DNA of 36,467 bases from PZPK01 sp047628385. Lineage in GTDB: Bacteria; Pseudomonadota; Gammaproteobacteria; Pseudomonadales; Oleiphilaceae. Where the stretch lies: contig JBLHVH010000008.1 in the NCBI GenBank assembly GCA_047628385.1, forward strand, positions 1-36,467, given 5' to 3'. The notes beneath the pieces are model-generated. The model worked only from the letters and a program-made list of their open reading frames with translations. It searched no databases and had not been told where the DNA came from. The translations under genes and the position numbers were made by a program. This document shows positions 16,209-24,583 of this stretch, piece after piece; position 1 is the first letter of the stretch; the number at the start of each line of letters is the position of its first letter.

Positions 16209-17081
16209 TTATTTTTTATAGGGTTGGGGTAGTTCTTTGTGTCTAATTTGGACATTGTCATATAGATTCGTAAAATATTGGCCAATTTGGTCACACAAAT
16301 ATACAGATCGATGCTGTCCTCCAGTGCAGCCAATCGAAATAGTCATATAACTCCTGTTTGAGTCTTTATATTGGGGGAGCCAAGTTTCTAAAAAATTAAT
16401 GATGTCTTGTTGCATTTTTATTGCTTCAGGCTGGGCAGCAAGAAAGTCTTGGACGGGCTTATCTAGTCCGTTATACATTCTTAAGCTTGGGTCCCAATAT
16501 GGGTTGGGTAAGCAGCGCACATCAAAAACGAAATCGGCATCACTCGGAACGCCGTGTTTAAAACCAAAGGACTGAAATAAAATTGCAAGTTCTTGCGTTT
16601 TTCTACCGGCTACCCGAAGTTTAATAAGATCCCTTAATTCATAAAGGCTAAGGGTACTAGTATCAATATTTAGATTTGCTTTGGTAGCAATAGGTTCTAA
16701 AAGAAGTCGTTCTTTTTTAATTGCTTCTTTTAAAGAAACGTTCAAGTCGCTTAAGGGGTGTTTTCTTCTGGTTGCATTGAATCGTTTTAATAGGACGTTA
16801 TTTCTAGCGTCAAGAAAAATGATATCAATTTGGATACTTTGTTCTAAACATTCATTATAGAAAGACGAGAAATTTACGATCCCACTTTCAAGGTTTCGAG
16901 CATCAATACTGACGGCTATTCTGGATAAACGATCATCTTTACTGTTGATAGATTGTTTACAGAGGTCTAAAAGTAACCCCATTGGGAGGTTATCTATGCA
17001 GTAATACCCGAGATCTTCAAGCACATGAAGTGCCGTACTTTTTCCCGACCCTGAGCGACCACTAACAATAACTAATCTCAT
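16209..17081 (-). CDS. rapZ: RNase adapter protein RapZ
   Basis: 290 aa, close to E. coli RapZ (284 aa). In enterobacteria RapZ senses glucosamine-6-phosphate and directs RNase E to the small RNA GlmZ, tuning GlmS and thus cell-wall precursor supply; whether GlmZ exists here cannot be judged. The N-terminal P-loop domain has Walker A GRSGSGKS (about 8-15) and YYCIDNLP; the C-terminal domain has ISIGCTGGQHRSVYL (about 248-262), the family hallmark. It lies between ptsN and npr as usual. Confidence 0.97.
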   Translation of the reverse strand: MRLVIVSGRSGSGKSTALHVLEDLGYYCIDNLPMGLLLDLCKQSINSKDDRLSRIAVSIDARNLESGIVNFSSFYNECLEQSIQIDIIFLDARNNVLLKRFNATRRKHPLSDLNVSLKEAIKKERLLLEPIATKANLNIDTSTLSLYELRDLIKLRVAGRKTQELAILFQSFGFKHGVPSDADFVFDVRCLPNPYWDPSLRMYNGLDKPVQDFLAAQPEAIKMQQDIINFLETWLPQYKDSNRSYMTISIGCTGGQHRSVYLCDQIGQYFTNLYDNVQIRHKELPQPYKK

Positions 17082-17152
17082 GGGTAAAACCCTATTAAAG
17101 TAAACATATTATGATAAGGCCTCGTGAGTATTAAGAAATTATAATGGTTGGG

Positions 17153-17614
17153 TTAATCTATCATTGTTCGATAGAGTTCGTCACCTGTAATAGATTTCCT
17201 TAGCCGCGCACATAGAGACGGGTCATTAAACTTTTCTGCAATTTGACTAAGTAGCTCTAAATGTTCGCTCGTTGCTTCTTGCGGTACGAGTAATACAAAT
17301 AAGAGGTCAACGGGTTCGTTATCAATTGCATCAAAAGATATTGTTTGTTCCAGCGTAAAAAGGCAGCCAATGACTTGGCTGCAATCTTCTAAACGGCTAT
17401 GTGGAATCGCAATGCCTTGACCTATACCAGTACTTCCAAGGCGTTCTCGTGCAATTAAATTATCGAAAATTGTATTTTCTTCTAGCTGAGTAAAGTGTAC
17501 CGAAATTAGTTTGGCAACTTGTTCTAGAACTTTTTTCTTGCTACTCCCAAGAAGACCACATTGGGTCAACTCAGGAGAAAGTATAGCTTCAATAGTAATG
17601 TTTTTATTTGGCAT
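17153..17614 (-). CDS. ptsN: Nitrogen-PTS enzyme IIA PtsN (EIIA-Ntr)
   Basis: 153 aa. The PTS EIIA type-2 motif GQGIAIPHSRL contains the phosphorylated His72, equivalent to His73 of E. coli PtsN. ARERLGSTGIG and DLLFVLLVPQEATSEHLELLS are further family signatures. PtsN receives phosphate from NPr and signals nitrogen and carbon status to regulatory targets such as K+ uptake systems. It lies 29 nt after hpf and 71 nt before rapZ on the same strand, so one operon is likely. Confidence 0.97.
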   Translation of the reverse strand: MPNKNITIEAILSPELTQCGLLGSSKKKVLEQVAKLISVHFTQLEENTIFDNLIARERLGSTGIGQGIAIPHSRLEDCSQVIGCLFTLEQTISFDAIDNEPVDLLFVLLVPQEATSEHLELLSQIAEKFNDPSLCARLRKSITGDELYRTMID

Positions 17615-17643
17615 GTTTTACCCGAATTACTAAGCCTGATGGC

Positions 17644-17952
17644 TTATCGTGCTGAAGCGCCATGAGAGCGATCTACTGTTTTTTCTTTATGTTTAAGAAT
17701 TTGGCGGTCTAATTTATCAACTAATAAGTCGATTGCTGCATACATATCTTCCTGTTCGGCTGTGGCGTGTATATCTGCTCCACTTAAGTGTAATGTGGAT
17801 TCAGCTTTATGGCGTAGCTTTTCAACGGATAGTGTAACTTGAACATTACTAATGTTGTTAATATGGCGTTCTAGTTTTTGCAATTTACTGGATACATAAT
17901 CCTTCAATGCATCGGTTAAATCAACATGGTGACCGGAAATGTTTAATTGCAT
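17644..17952 (-). CDS. hpf: Ribosome hibernation-promoting factor, short form
   Basis: 102 aa, matching the short HPF/YfiA class rather than the long dimerising type. It binds the 30S A/P-site region and helps form hibernating 100S ribosomes together with RMF. The sequence opens MQLNISGHHVDLTDALKDYV and contains KLQKLERHI and EQEDMYAAIDLLVDKLDRQI, both highly typical. The tail is basic. AGGAG lies just before the ATG. The rpoN-hpf-ptsN order is conserved across gammaproteobacteria. Confidence 0.97.
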   Translation of the reverse strand: MQLNISGHHVDLTDALKDYVSSKLQKLERHINNISNVQVTLSVEKLRHKAESTLHLSGADIHATAEQEDMYAAIDLLVDKLDRQILKHKEKTVDRSHGASAR

Positions 17953-18079
17953 AGCTTTCTCCTGTTTTCTTTATTTTAGTGAATAATCGAAACTGAAAAT
18001 ATTCACATTTTGTGTAGCACTGATTGATATTGGCTACTAGGTCTCAACGTACACGTAAAATTAATAAAAATTTCTATCT

Positions 18080-19591
18080 CTAAACAAGACGTTTTCTTTC
18101 ATTCGATGGCGGAATAATCATTGCTTCACGGTATTTTGCGATAGTGCGCCTAGCTACATTTACGCCCTGTTCTTTCAGTAGATCTGCTATTTTACTATCA
18201 CTTAATGGTTTTTTAGGGTTCTCTGCTGCAATGAGCTTTTTAATAATAGCTCGTATTGCTGTAGATGAACATTCACCACCTGATGACGTACTAACATGGC
18301 TAGAAAAGAAATACTTTAACTCAAAAATACCTCTTGGGGTATGCATGTATTTTTGTGTTGTAACACGTGAAATTGTAGACTCATGCATGTCAACTGCAAG
18401 TGCTATGTCATGAAGGATTAAAGGTTTCATAGCTTCATCGCCATAATCCAAAAAACCTCGTTGGTGCTCTACTATTTTACTTGAAACTTTTAATAAGGTC
18501 TCATTCCTACTTTGTAAACTTTTAATGAACCATTTAGCTTCTTGTAATTGATCTTTCATAAAAGTGTTGTCAGTACTACTATCGGCACGTTTGATAAAAG
18601 AGGCGTAATTATTATTAACACGGATTTTAGGTGCAATTTCAGGGTTTAACTCGACTCGCCAGCGGCCTTTTATTTTTTTAACAATTACATCCGGCACGAT
18701 ATAAACCGCCTCTGCCGAGGCAATCTCTTCGCCTGGTTTTGGGTTGAGTGTTTGTATTAGTGATATAACTTCTTTTAATTCATGTTCTTTTAAACGGCTA
18801 CGTCTCATAATCTGGGCGTAGTCGCGGTTACCGAGCAAGCTTAAATAATGATTAATGATTAATTTTGACTGAGGTAGCCAAGGGGTGTCATCAGGCAATT
18901 GTCTGAGTTGGAGTAATAAGCATTCAGGGAGGTCCCTCGCGCAGACACCAGCAGGGTCAAAATTTTGAACACGCTTTAATACTTGTTGAAGCTCATCTAA
19001 CTCAACTGGGTCTTCGTCATTTTCATCGTACAAACCTTCAAGAAGTTCATCTAAACTATTGCTAAGATAACCTTCTAAATTGACAGAGTCTATGATGGAG
19101 AGGGCAATGAACCTATCTCGATCAGACATCGTGATGAGACTAAGTTGCTCTAATAGGTGGCTGTTTAGTGTTTCGCCGGATGAGTTTCGTGTTTCGAAAT
19201 CACTATTATCATCAGGAGCAGGGCCGCTACTAGTGGGAGCGTTATTAGGGTATATGTCGTCCCAAGCAGTGTCTACAGGTAAGTCATTAGGAATGGTGTC
19301 AGATGACCATTCGTCTACTTCACTGTCATGTTTTTCTGGCGTGCTTACTTGCTCTGATGACGAAGATTCCGGTGTGCTGTCTTCTTGTTGCGTATTGTTT
19401 TCTTTTTTATCAGCATGGCTAAGCTCGTTTTCTTCTTGCATTTCAAGCATAGGGTTTGAGTCAAGCGCTTCTTGAATCTCTTGTTGAAGATCTAAAGTTG
19501 ATAATTGCAGCAATCGAATTGCTTGCTGCAATTGGGGGGTCATCGTAAGTTGCTGACCAAGTTTTAGTTGAAGTGATACCTTCATTACCAT
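18080..19591 (-). CDS. rpoN: RNA polymerase sigma-54 factor RpoN
   Basis: 503 aa. Sigma-54 directs polymerase to -24/-12 promoters of nitrogen, motility and other genes and needs enhancer-binding ATPases. Region I is clear (LGQQLTMTPQLQQAIRLLQLS). It is followed by an acidic, Ser-rich linker (about 50-130), the core-binding domain, a helix-turn-helix (HESTISRVTTQKY) and the RpoN box ARRTIAKYRE near the C-terminus. Two starts are possible: ATG 19591 (MVMKVSLQ) and ATG 19585 (MKVSLQ, which fits E. coli MKQGLQ). The first is nearer to an AAGG element, so I keep it. A hairpin upstream separates it from lptB, implying its own promoter. Confidence 0.97.
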   Translation of the reverse strand: MVMKVSLQLKLGQQLTMTPQLQQAIRLLQLSTLDLQQEIQEALDSNPMLEMQEENELSHADKKENNTQQEDSTPESSSSEQVSTPEKHDSEVDEWSSDTIPNDLPVDTAWDDIYPNNAPTSSGPAPDDNSDFETRNSSGETLNSHLLEQLSLITMSDRDRFIALSIIDSVNLEGYLSNSLDELLEGLYDENDEDPVELDELQQVLKRVQNFDPAGVCARDLPECLLLQLRQLPDDTPWLPQSKLIINHYLSLLGNRDYAQIMRRSRLKEHELKEVISLIQTLNPKPGEEIASAEAVYIVPDVIVKKIKGRWRVELNPEIAPKIRVNNNYASFIKRADSSTDNTFMKDQLQEAKWFIKSLQSRNETLLKVSSKIVEHQRGFLDYGDEAMKPLILHDIALAVDMHESTISRVTTQKYMHTPRGIFELKYFFSSHVSTSSGGECSSTAIRAIIKKLIAAENPKKPLSDSKIADLLKEQGVNVARRTIAKYREAMIIPPSNERKRLV

Positions 19592-19720
19592 ACTTTTGTG
19601 TAAACCTTAAAAAGAGATCAAAATAAAACCATTAACTAACTACTAGTGTAGTGCTAAGTTATTCTGCTGTGAAACAAATTAACATTTTTTTACGTTAATC
19701 GTGATCATTTTATTGCATTG

Positions 19721-19753
19721 TATTTAAAAGGCTTAGTTTTAGCCTTTTAAATA
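19721..19753 (-). terminator. Hairpin terminator between lptB and rpoN
   Basis: Perfect 13-bp arms TATTTAAAAGGCT (19721-19733) and AGCCTTTTAAATA (19741-19753) with a 7-nt loop. Read on the minus strand the stem ends in AGCCTTTT, placing a short T-tract after the GC part. It should reduce read-through from the kds-lpt operon into rpoN. Confidence 0.6.
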
Positions 19754-19784
19754 TAAGTACTTAGAGGCGTAAGTTTTAATTATA

Positions 19785-20510
19785 TTAAAGCTTAAATTTG
19801 TCGCCAAGGTAGACTTCTTTTACTTTTTGATTGGCTAAAATATCTTCTGCTGTGCCGGATGCAATGATATGACCACCGCTAACAATATAAGCTTTCTCAC
19901 AAATATCGAGGGTTTCTCGTACATTATGGTCAGTGATCAGAACGCCGATCCCTTTATCTTTTAAGTGAGTCACAATTTGCTTGATATCATTGACTGAGAT
20001 AGGGTCAACGCCAGCAAAAGGCTCGTCTAACAATATAAAATCTGGTTCCATTGCAAGTGCTCTCGCAATTTCAACTCGTCGTCTTTCTCCGCCAGATAGT
20101 GCCATGCCTAAGCTATCGCGTATATGAGTGATATGGAATTCTTTTAATAGTTGCTCCATTCTCTCAACGCGCTGACTCTTATTGAGGTCTTTCCTTATTT
20201 CTAATACACCGAGGATATTATCTTTTACAGTTAATTTTCTGAAAATTGATGCTTCTTGAGGTAGGTAACCAATACCTTGCTTTGCTCTACCATGCATAGG
20301 GAGGTGGGTGAGATCTGTATCGTTAATACTTATCTTACCTTTATCCTGAGACACAAGACCTACAATCATGTAGAAACAAGTGGTTTTACCGGCCCCATTG
20401 GGGCCGAGAAGGCCAACAACTTGGCCACTTTTAATAGAAATAGAGACATCGATTACCACTGCGCGTTTATTGTAACTTTTAGCTAAGTGTTCTGCTTTAA
20501 GGGTTTTCAT
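19785..20510 (-). CDS. lptB: LPS export ABC transporter ATPase LptB
   Basis: 241 aa. LptB powers extraction of LPS from the inner membrane together with LptF and LptG (not in this window) and pushes it along LptC-LptA-LptD. Walker A GPNGAGKTT (about 35-43), signature ALSGGERRRVE (about 138-148) and Walker B FILLDEPFAGVDP (about 157-169) are intact, with a switch His in LITDHNV. Its start overlaps the end of lptA by 14 nt, so translation is probably coupled. A hairpin terminator follows before rpoN. Confidence 0.98.
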   Translation of the reverse strand: MKTLKAEHLAKSYNKRAVVIDVSISIKSGQVVGLLGPNGAGKTTCFYMIVGLVSQDKGKISINDTDLTHLPMHGRAKQGIGYLPQEASIFRKLTVKDNILGVLEIRKDLNKSQRVERMEQLLKEFHITHIRDSLGMALSGGERRRVEIARALAMEPDFILLDEPFAGVDPISVNDIKQIVTHLKDKGIGVLITDHNVRETLDICEKAYIVSGGHIIASGTAEDILANQKVKEVYLGDKFKL

Positions 20511-21231
20511 GAATAGGCGCTATACTGTTAGGTGTTGGTGTTGGTGTTGGTGTTGGTGTTGGTGTTGGTGTTGGTGTTGGTGTTGGTGTTGGTGTTGGTG
20601 TTGGTGTTGGTGTTGGTGTTGGTGTTGGTGTTGGTGTTGGTGTTGGTGTTGGTGTTGGTAGTTCAGGCTTTTGAGAAGAGGTATCTTTAAGTTCATCAAG
20701 GGGTGACGTAGTTTGTGGAAAGTATTGAATTTTAACACGGGTTCCCTCAGCTTTATCACCTTTAGCCCTTATTGCTCTTTTTACAATATCATAATGAATC
20801 TGTTCGCCAGAAAATGAATTGTTATCTTGCACCAAGCTAGCATTGTTTAATAGTTTAAGTGATGAATCAATGGCGGTATAAATGATTGTGTTTGCGTAGC
20901 CGTGAGTGAGGCTGTTAATGTTTTGCGTCTTTTGAGTAAAGTGGGCTGGCGTGCCGGTTGCTTTTATCGATACAATTTTTCGGTCTATCGCATTAACTGA
21001 AATATTATCGGCTTCTAGTCTTGACTCACCTTGGATAATGATAACATTACCTGCATAGTTAGAAATACCAGTGGCGTCGTCAAGTGTCGCGCGATCAGAT
21101 TCAATTTGAATGGGGAGTTTGCTAGCAGGGTCGATTGCTAGTGCGAAAGGTGAAGTAATTAAAATAGAAAATAAAATTATAGAAATAACGACAGTGTAGG
21201 CCAAACACGATGGTTTATTAGTTGAATACAT
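20497..21231 (-). CDS. lptA: LPS transport periplasmic protein LptA with a C-terminal Pro-Thr repeat tail
   Basis: 244 aa from ATG 21231, chosen because GAGGT precedes it and the signal peptide then begins normally. The same frame opens 54 nt earlier, inside lptC. A signal peptide covers about residues 1-32 (VVISIILFSILITSPFALA). The OstA/LptA beta-jellyroll follows: LPIQIESDRATLDDATGISNYAGNV, SRLEADNISV, and VQDNNSFSGEQIHYD. LptA bridges LptC to LptD across the periplasm and carries LPS. After KPELP the protein ends in (Pro-Thr)21-Pro and NSIAPIHENP, encoded by a hexanucleotide repeat. Such a tail is not a usual LptA feature. It is presumably a stiff periplasmic extension; any function is unknown. 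It overlaps lptC and lptB by 14 nt each. Confidence 0.95.
   Translation of the reverse strand: MYSTNKPSCLAYTVVISIILFSILITSPFALAIDPASKLPIQIESDRATLDDATGISNYAGNVIIIQGESRLEADNISVNAIDRKIVSIKATGTPAHFTQKTQNINSLTHGYANTIIYTAIDSSLKLLNNASLVQDNNSFSGEQIHYDIVKRAIRAKGDKAEGTRVKIQYFPQTTSPLDELKDTSSQKPELPTPTPTPTPTPTPTPTPTPTPTPTPTPTPTPTPTPTPTPTPTPNSIAPIHENP
20531..20659. repeat. Hexanucleotide tandem repeat (GGTGTT)21.5 within lptA
   Basis: 21 complete GGTGTT units (20531-20656) plus GGT, with no interruption. On the coding strand it reads CCA-ACA repeatedly, i.e. Pro-Thr. Because the unit is 6 bp, gain or loss of units changes tail length by two residues without a frameshift. Such pure arrays mutate by slippage, and the copy number in an assembly may be inexact. 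Confidence 0.98.
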
Positions 21232-21853
21232 AATGACCTCGAACCTCTGATAATAACTCGATTTTTTTCTCATCAATCCAGGCATTTAGACCTACGGCTT
21301 GGATTGAACTCTTACCCTTTGTCATAGTAACTGCTTGATCTGTAGATATGAAGTGAGTTTGATTATTTAGTTCAAATTCCTCGCTTTTTATTGTCCAGGT
21401 TTCAAATGGTTCTGTGCTTTTGTTAGGTGCAAGAATGTTAATGACTGTTTGTAATTTACTGGAATCAGATGCGGGTGGCGGCGTTCGTTGGATGACTACA
21501 TCACCTTTTAAAAACAGCTTTTCTTCTTCTGGGTAGAATATGCCATTTTTGGCATTTAGAGTAATAGAGTCATTATCACTTGTATTGAATGCAAGGGAGG
21601 GGGAGTCTATTACAATGCGTTTAGGATTTAAGTAATAACGTGCTTTCTTACTTGAAAGGTTTGTAACATGGCCATTCTTATCATAGATTTTAAATTCGCC
21701 ATTACTAATAAAGGCGCTAGGTTTCTCAATTTGATTGTTGTGTGCTTTTAGAATAGTTGTGTCGGAATGGTTATTTTCATGCAATAGTTTATAGCTTGCG
21801 ATTGCAAGTAAAATAATTATAAAAGCTTGCCCCAGTGTCTTGTTGAATCCCAT
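21218..21853 (-). CDS. lptC: LPS export system protein LptC
   Basis: 211 aa. One N-terminal membrane helix (about 8-24, QAFIIILLAIASYKLL) anchors a periplasmic beta-jellyroll domain. Residues typical of LptC include ISNGEFKIYDKNGHVTNLSSKKARYY, LNAKNGIFYPEEEKLFLKGDVVIQR and LSEVRGHYVF at the end. LptC takes LPS from LptBFG and hands it to LptA. It starts 1 nt after kdsC and overlaps lptA by 14 nt. Sequence conservation in this family is low, so the assignment rests on fold pattern, length and gene order, which agree fully. Confidence 0.95.
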   Translation of the reverse strand: MGFNKTLGQAFIIILLAIASYKLLHENNHSDTTILKAHNNQIEKPSAFISNGEFKIYDKNGHVTNLSSKKARYYLNPKRIVIDSPSLAFNTSDNDSITLNAKNGIFYPEEEKLFLKGDVVIQRTPPPASDSSKLQTVINILAPNKSTEPFETWTIKSEEFELNNQTHFISTDQAVTMTKGKSSIQAVGLNAWIDEKKIELLSEVRGHYVFN

Positions 21854-21854
21854 A

Positions 21855-22379
21855 TTAGTTTAGGTATGCTTTATGTGTGCTTTCAAGTAGTGCTTGTGCG
21901 TCCAGTATTAAATCACAGACTTCTCTTACTGCACCTTGGCCGCCCGCTAAATTTGTACAATAGTCGGCATGTTGCTTAACAAAAAAGTGACCATTTGGAA
22001 CTGTGACGCCTAAGCCTGAGCTTATAATGGCTGATAGGTCTGGAAGGTCATCACCAACGTAAGCAATGTTGTCGAAGACAATATTTAATTCATCACTTAA
22101 TTCTTGTAATGCTATTTTTTTATCTTCTCTGCCTTGAAGTATAAAGTCTATTCCTAAATCTCGAGCGCGACGAGCGGTGAGAGGAGAGGTTCTGCCTGTG
22201 ATAATCGCAACTTGAATGTTATTTTTGAGTAATGTTTTTATGCCTTGGCCATCTAATATGCTAAATGCCTTAAGTTCATCGCCTTGAGCAGAAAAGTAAA
22301 CTTTTCCATCTGTCATTACGCCATCTACATCTAGGACTAACAATTGAATTTTTTTTGCTTTTTCTATAATAGTTTGCAT
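21855..22379 (-). CDS. kdsC: 3-deoxy-D-manno-octulosonate 8-phosphate phosphatase KdsC
   Basis: 174 aa HAD phosphatase of the small tetrameric C0 type. The catalytic nucleophile motif is LDVDGVMTDG (Asp17 and Asp19). Thr in AIITGRTS, Lys in GREDKK and YVGDDLPDL supply the other HAD motifs. It removes phosphate from Kdo-8-P to give Kdo for the LPS core. Start supported by GGAG upstream. It lies between kdsD and lptC, as in E. coli and Pseudomonas. Confidence 0.97.
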   Translation of the reverse strand: MQTIIEKAKKIQLLVLDVDGVMTDGKVYFSAQGDELKAFSILDGQGIKTLLKNNIQVAIITGRTSPLTARRARDLGIDFILQGREDKKIALQELSDELNIVFDNIAYVGDDLPDLSAIISSGLGVTVPNGHFFVKQHADYCTNLAGGQGAVREVCDLILDAQALLESTHKAYLN

Positions 22380-22394
22380 ATCAACTCCAGCTAA

Positions 22395-23363
22395 TTAAAT
22401 GACACCTGCTCTTAATAAGTCATGCATATGTAGAGCACCAATCACTTCTTGATCGTTATTTGTAACGAGTAAGCCTGTAATCTTATTTTGTTCCATAATG
22501 CTTAATGCTTCGGCCGCAAGAATATTTGCGGTAATAGTTTTGCATTGAGTGGTCATTACGTCATCGATTGTCGTGGATAAGAGGTCAAGCTTCGCATCGA
22601 ATGTTCTTCTTAAGTCCCCATCTGTAAATAGACCTTTTAATTTATTTTCTTTGTTAACAATAGCCGTAAGGCCAAGGCCTTTTTCAGAAATTTCGATTAG
22701 GCCTTCTGATAAGAGAGTGCCTAAGTTAACTTTTGGTATTCTATCTCCGGTATGCATTAAGTCTGCGACAGTTAAAATTAGTTTTTTACCAAGACTGCCG
22801 CCAGGGTGAGAAAATGCAAAGTCTTGCTCAGAAAAGTTTTTTGACTCAAGTAATGCGACAGCTAAGGCGTCGCCCATGACAAGCGTGACAGTGGTACTAG
22901 ACGTAGGGGCAAGACCAAGAGGGCAAGCTTCTTGCGTTATACTGACATCTAAATTGACGTTTGATTGTTTAGCTAAAATTGAATCAGGGTTACCCGTCAT
23001 GCTGATAAGCGGTATGCCCATGCGTTTGATTAAGGGTAAAATAGTAATTATTTCTGTTGTATTGCCAGAGTTTGAAATAGCGAGTACAACATCATTGTTG
23101 GTAATCATGCCTAGGTCGCCATGGCTAGCTTCGCCTGGGTGAACAAAAAAAGAAGGGGTGCCAGTACTGGCTAGCGTGGCTGCAATTTTTTTTGCAATGT
23201 GCCCTGATTTACCCATACCGGTGACAATGACGCGGCCCTTACAATCGGTCATTAATTCGCAGGCCGATGAGAATTTTTCGTCAATACGTTCAAAAAGGTT
23301 AGCAATAGCGTCGCGTTCAATTGTTATCGTGCGCTTTGCTGATTCTGTATACGTCATACTCAT
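22395..23363 (-). CDS. kdsD: Arabinose-5-phosphate isomerase KdsD
   Basis: 322 aa. An N-terminal SIS sugar-isomerase domain (about 35-185; GMGKSGHIAKKIAATLASTGTPSFFVHPGEASHGDLGMI) is followed by a CBS pair (about 205-322; MHTGDRIPKVN, TDGDLRRTFD, MEQNKITGLLV). The enzyme converts ribulose-5-phosphate to arabinose-5-phosphate, the first step to Kdo. The starts ATG 23363 and ATG 23357 are both possible; neither has a strong ribosome binding site. Only 3 nt separate it from yrbG, so translational coupling is likely. Confidence 0.97.
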   Translation of the reverse strand: MSMTYTESAKRTITIERDAIANLFERIDEKFSSACELMTDCKGRVIVTGMGKSGHIAKKIAATLASTGTPSFFVHPGEASHGDLGMITNNDVVLAISNSGNTTEIITILPLIKRMGIPLISMTGNPDSILAKQSNVNLDVSITQEACPLGLAPTSSTTVTLVMGDALAVALLESKNFSEQDFAFSHPGGSLGKKLILTVADLMHTGDRIPKVNLGTLLSEGLIEISEKGLGLTAIVNKENKLKGLFTDGDLRRTFDAKLDLLSTTIDDVMTTQCKTITANILAAEALSIMEQNKITGLLVTNNDQEVIGALHMHDLLRAGVI

Positions 23364-23366
23364 GAG

Positions 23367-24332
23367 TTAAATCGATACCGATTGCTGATATAGGTTGGTT
23401 AAGTAAGCGCAGTAAGATGCTAACAACAACAAGCCAGCTACTTTACCAATGTCTTTTTTCTTTAACAGTACTTTGCCATAAACTAAAATTGCCAAAGCTC
23501 CAGTCAAGACTAGCATAAAAGTATAGTCACGTGAGATAAGTGTGTTACTGAGAGTGGGAGGATTAATGAAGGCGGGTATAGCGAGTACCGCAAGTAAATT
23601 GAATAAGTTTGACCCAATAATATTACCTAAAGCCAGATCGTGATGCCCTTTTAAGGCGCTTGCTACGGATGCTGCAAGTTCGGGTAAGCTCGTCCCAATT
23701 GCAACAATAGTTAGCCCTATTATCAATTCACTTACCCCTAAGTGCAGTGCGATGCCTGAAGCCCCCCAAACAAGTAACTTAGAACTACCTATTAAAAGAA
23801 TGATGCTGACAAAAAGCAATGTGTAAGCTTTTCTTGTTGGAATGTTTTTGTTGTCAGCTATTTCATCTATTTCTTCAGATTGTTCGTCTGGCTGTAAAAA
23901 AGTTAATGCAGTCAGAGAAATTATTAAAATAACCAGAAAAAATATACCGTCCATAAAGTCGATAGTCTTATCCCAGATCAATAGCGTTGCAATTAAAGTC
24001 GCGATTAGTAAAACTGGGAACTCAACTTTAAGGATGGATTTTTTTAAAGGTATCGCTGATACCATAGCGGTGATACCAAGGACGAAAGCAATGTTGGCAA
24101 TATTTGACCCGATGGCATTTCCTACGGCTAAGTTGCTCGCGTCGCTGAGTGCTGCAGTCGCTGAAACAATAAGTTCGGGAGCAGAGGTGCCAAATGCCAC
24201 AATGGTTAAGCCTACCATCATGGGGGTCATGCCCAGTTTAAGGGCAGTGGCAACCGCACCACTAACAAAACGGTCGGCACTCCAGATCAAAATGATTAAA
24301 CCAATAACTATTGCAGCTGAAAACGCTAACAT
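23367..24332 (-). CDS. yrbG: CaCA-family calcium/sodium antiporter YrbG
   Basis: 321 aa from ATG 24332. The frame opens 48 nt earlier, but the added residues look unlike the family. Two inverted halves of about five helices each carry the signature repeats: GTSAPELIVSATAAL with GNAIGSNIANI (first half), and GTSLPELAASVASAL with GNIIGSNLFNL (second half). An acidic loop (about 152-165, QPDEQSEEIDEIAD) separates them. These motifs bind Ca2+/Na+ in the K+-dependent Na+/Ca2+ exchanger family. As in E. coli it leads the kds-lpt operon and is divergent from mlaF; its link to LPS synthesis is unclear. Confidence 0.95.
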   Translation of the reverse strand: MLAFSAAIVIGLIILIWSADRFVSGAVATALKLGMTPMMVGLTIVAFGTSAPELIVSATAALSDASNLAVGNAIGSNIANIAFVLGITAMVSAIPLKKSILKVEFPVLLIATLIATLLIWDKTIDFMDGIFFLVILIISLTALTFLQPDEQSEEIDEIADNKNIPTRKAYTLLFVSIILLIGSSKLLVWGASGIALHLGVSELIIGLTIVAIGTSLPELAASVASALKGHHDLALGNIIGSNLFNLLAVLAIPAFINPPTLSNTLISRDYTFMLVLTGALAILVYGKVLLKKKDIGKVAGLLLLASYCAYLTNLYQQSVSI

Positions 24333-24455
24333 CTTTAAAAGATAACCTCTAAGGCAAAAGAAAGTGAAAATTACATACAAATATCTGGCGCATTTTGCGA
24401 GAGATTCTAATTGAGTGCAACAGTTTTCACTTGTGATAAGCGAGAATGGCTAAAA

Positions 24456-24483
24456 TTGAGCTTATGTTGCTACTTATTAATAT
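24456..24483 (+). promoter_or_regulatory. mlaF: Possible promoter for the mla operon
   Basis: TTGAGC (24456-24461) and TAATAT (24478-24483) are 16 bp apart in the divergent yrbG/mlaF gap. Both boxes are imperfect, so this is only a candidate. Confidence 0.25.
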
Positions 24484-24583
24484 TATTTATTGTTTTTGTG
24501 AGGAAAATTGTTGTCTAAAGGTGGGTAGCTTTGATTAAATAGTGCTTCGAAGAAGTTGGAATCGCAATAAGGTAGAGAAATTT

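Noticed and set aside
17979..18006. Inverted repeat GTGAATA/TATTCAC upstream of hpf
   Set aside because: Only 7 bp arms, AT-rich, with a 14-nt loop; weak enough to be chance.
20531..20659. Possible CRISPR or other spaced-repeat array
   Set aside because: The units are 6 bp and directly adjacent with no spacers, and they are in frame inside lptA.
20520..20759. Alternative frame with a Gln-His repeat
   Set aside because: It is only the hexanucleotide repeat read in another frame of the same strand; the LptA frame has the conserved domain.
21232..21285. 18-residue N-terminal extension of LptA
   Set aside because: It lies inside lptC and would place charged residues before the signal peptide; ATG 21231 has a good ribosome binding site.
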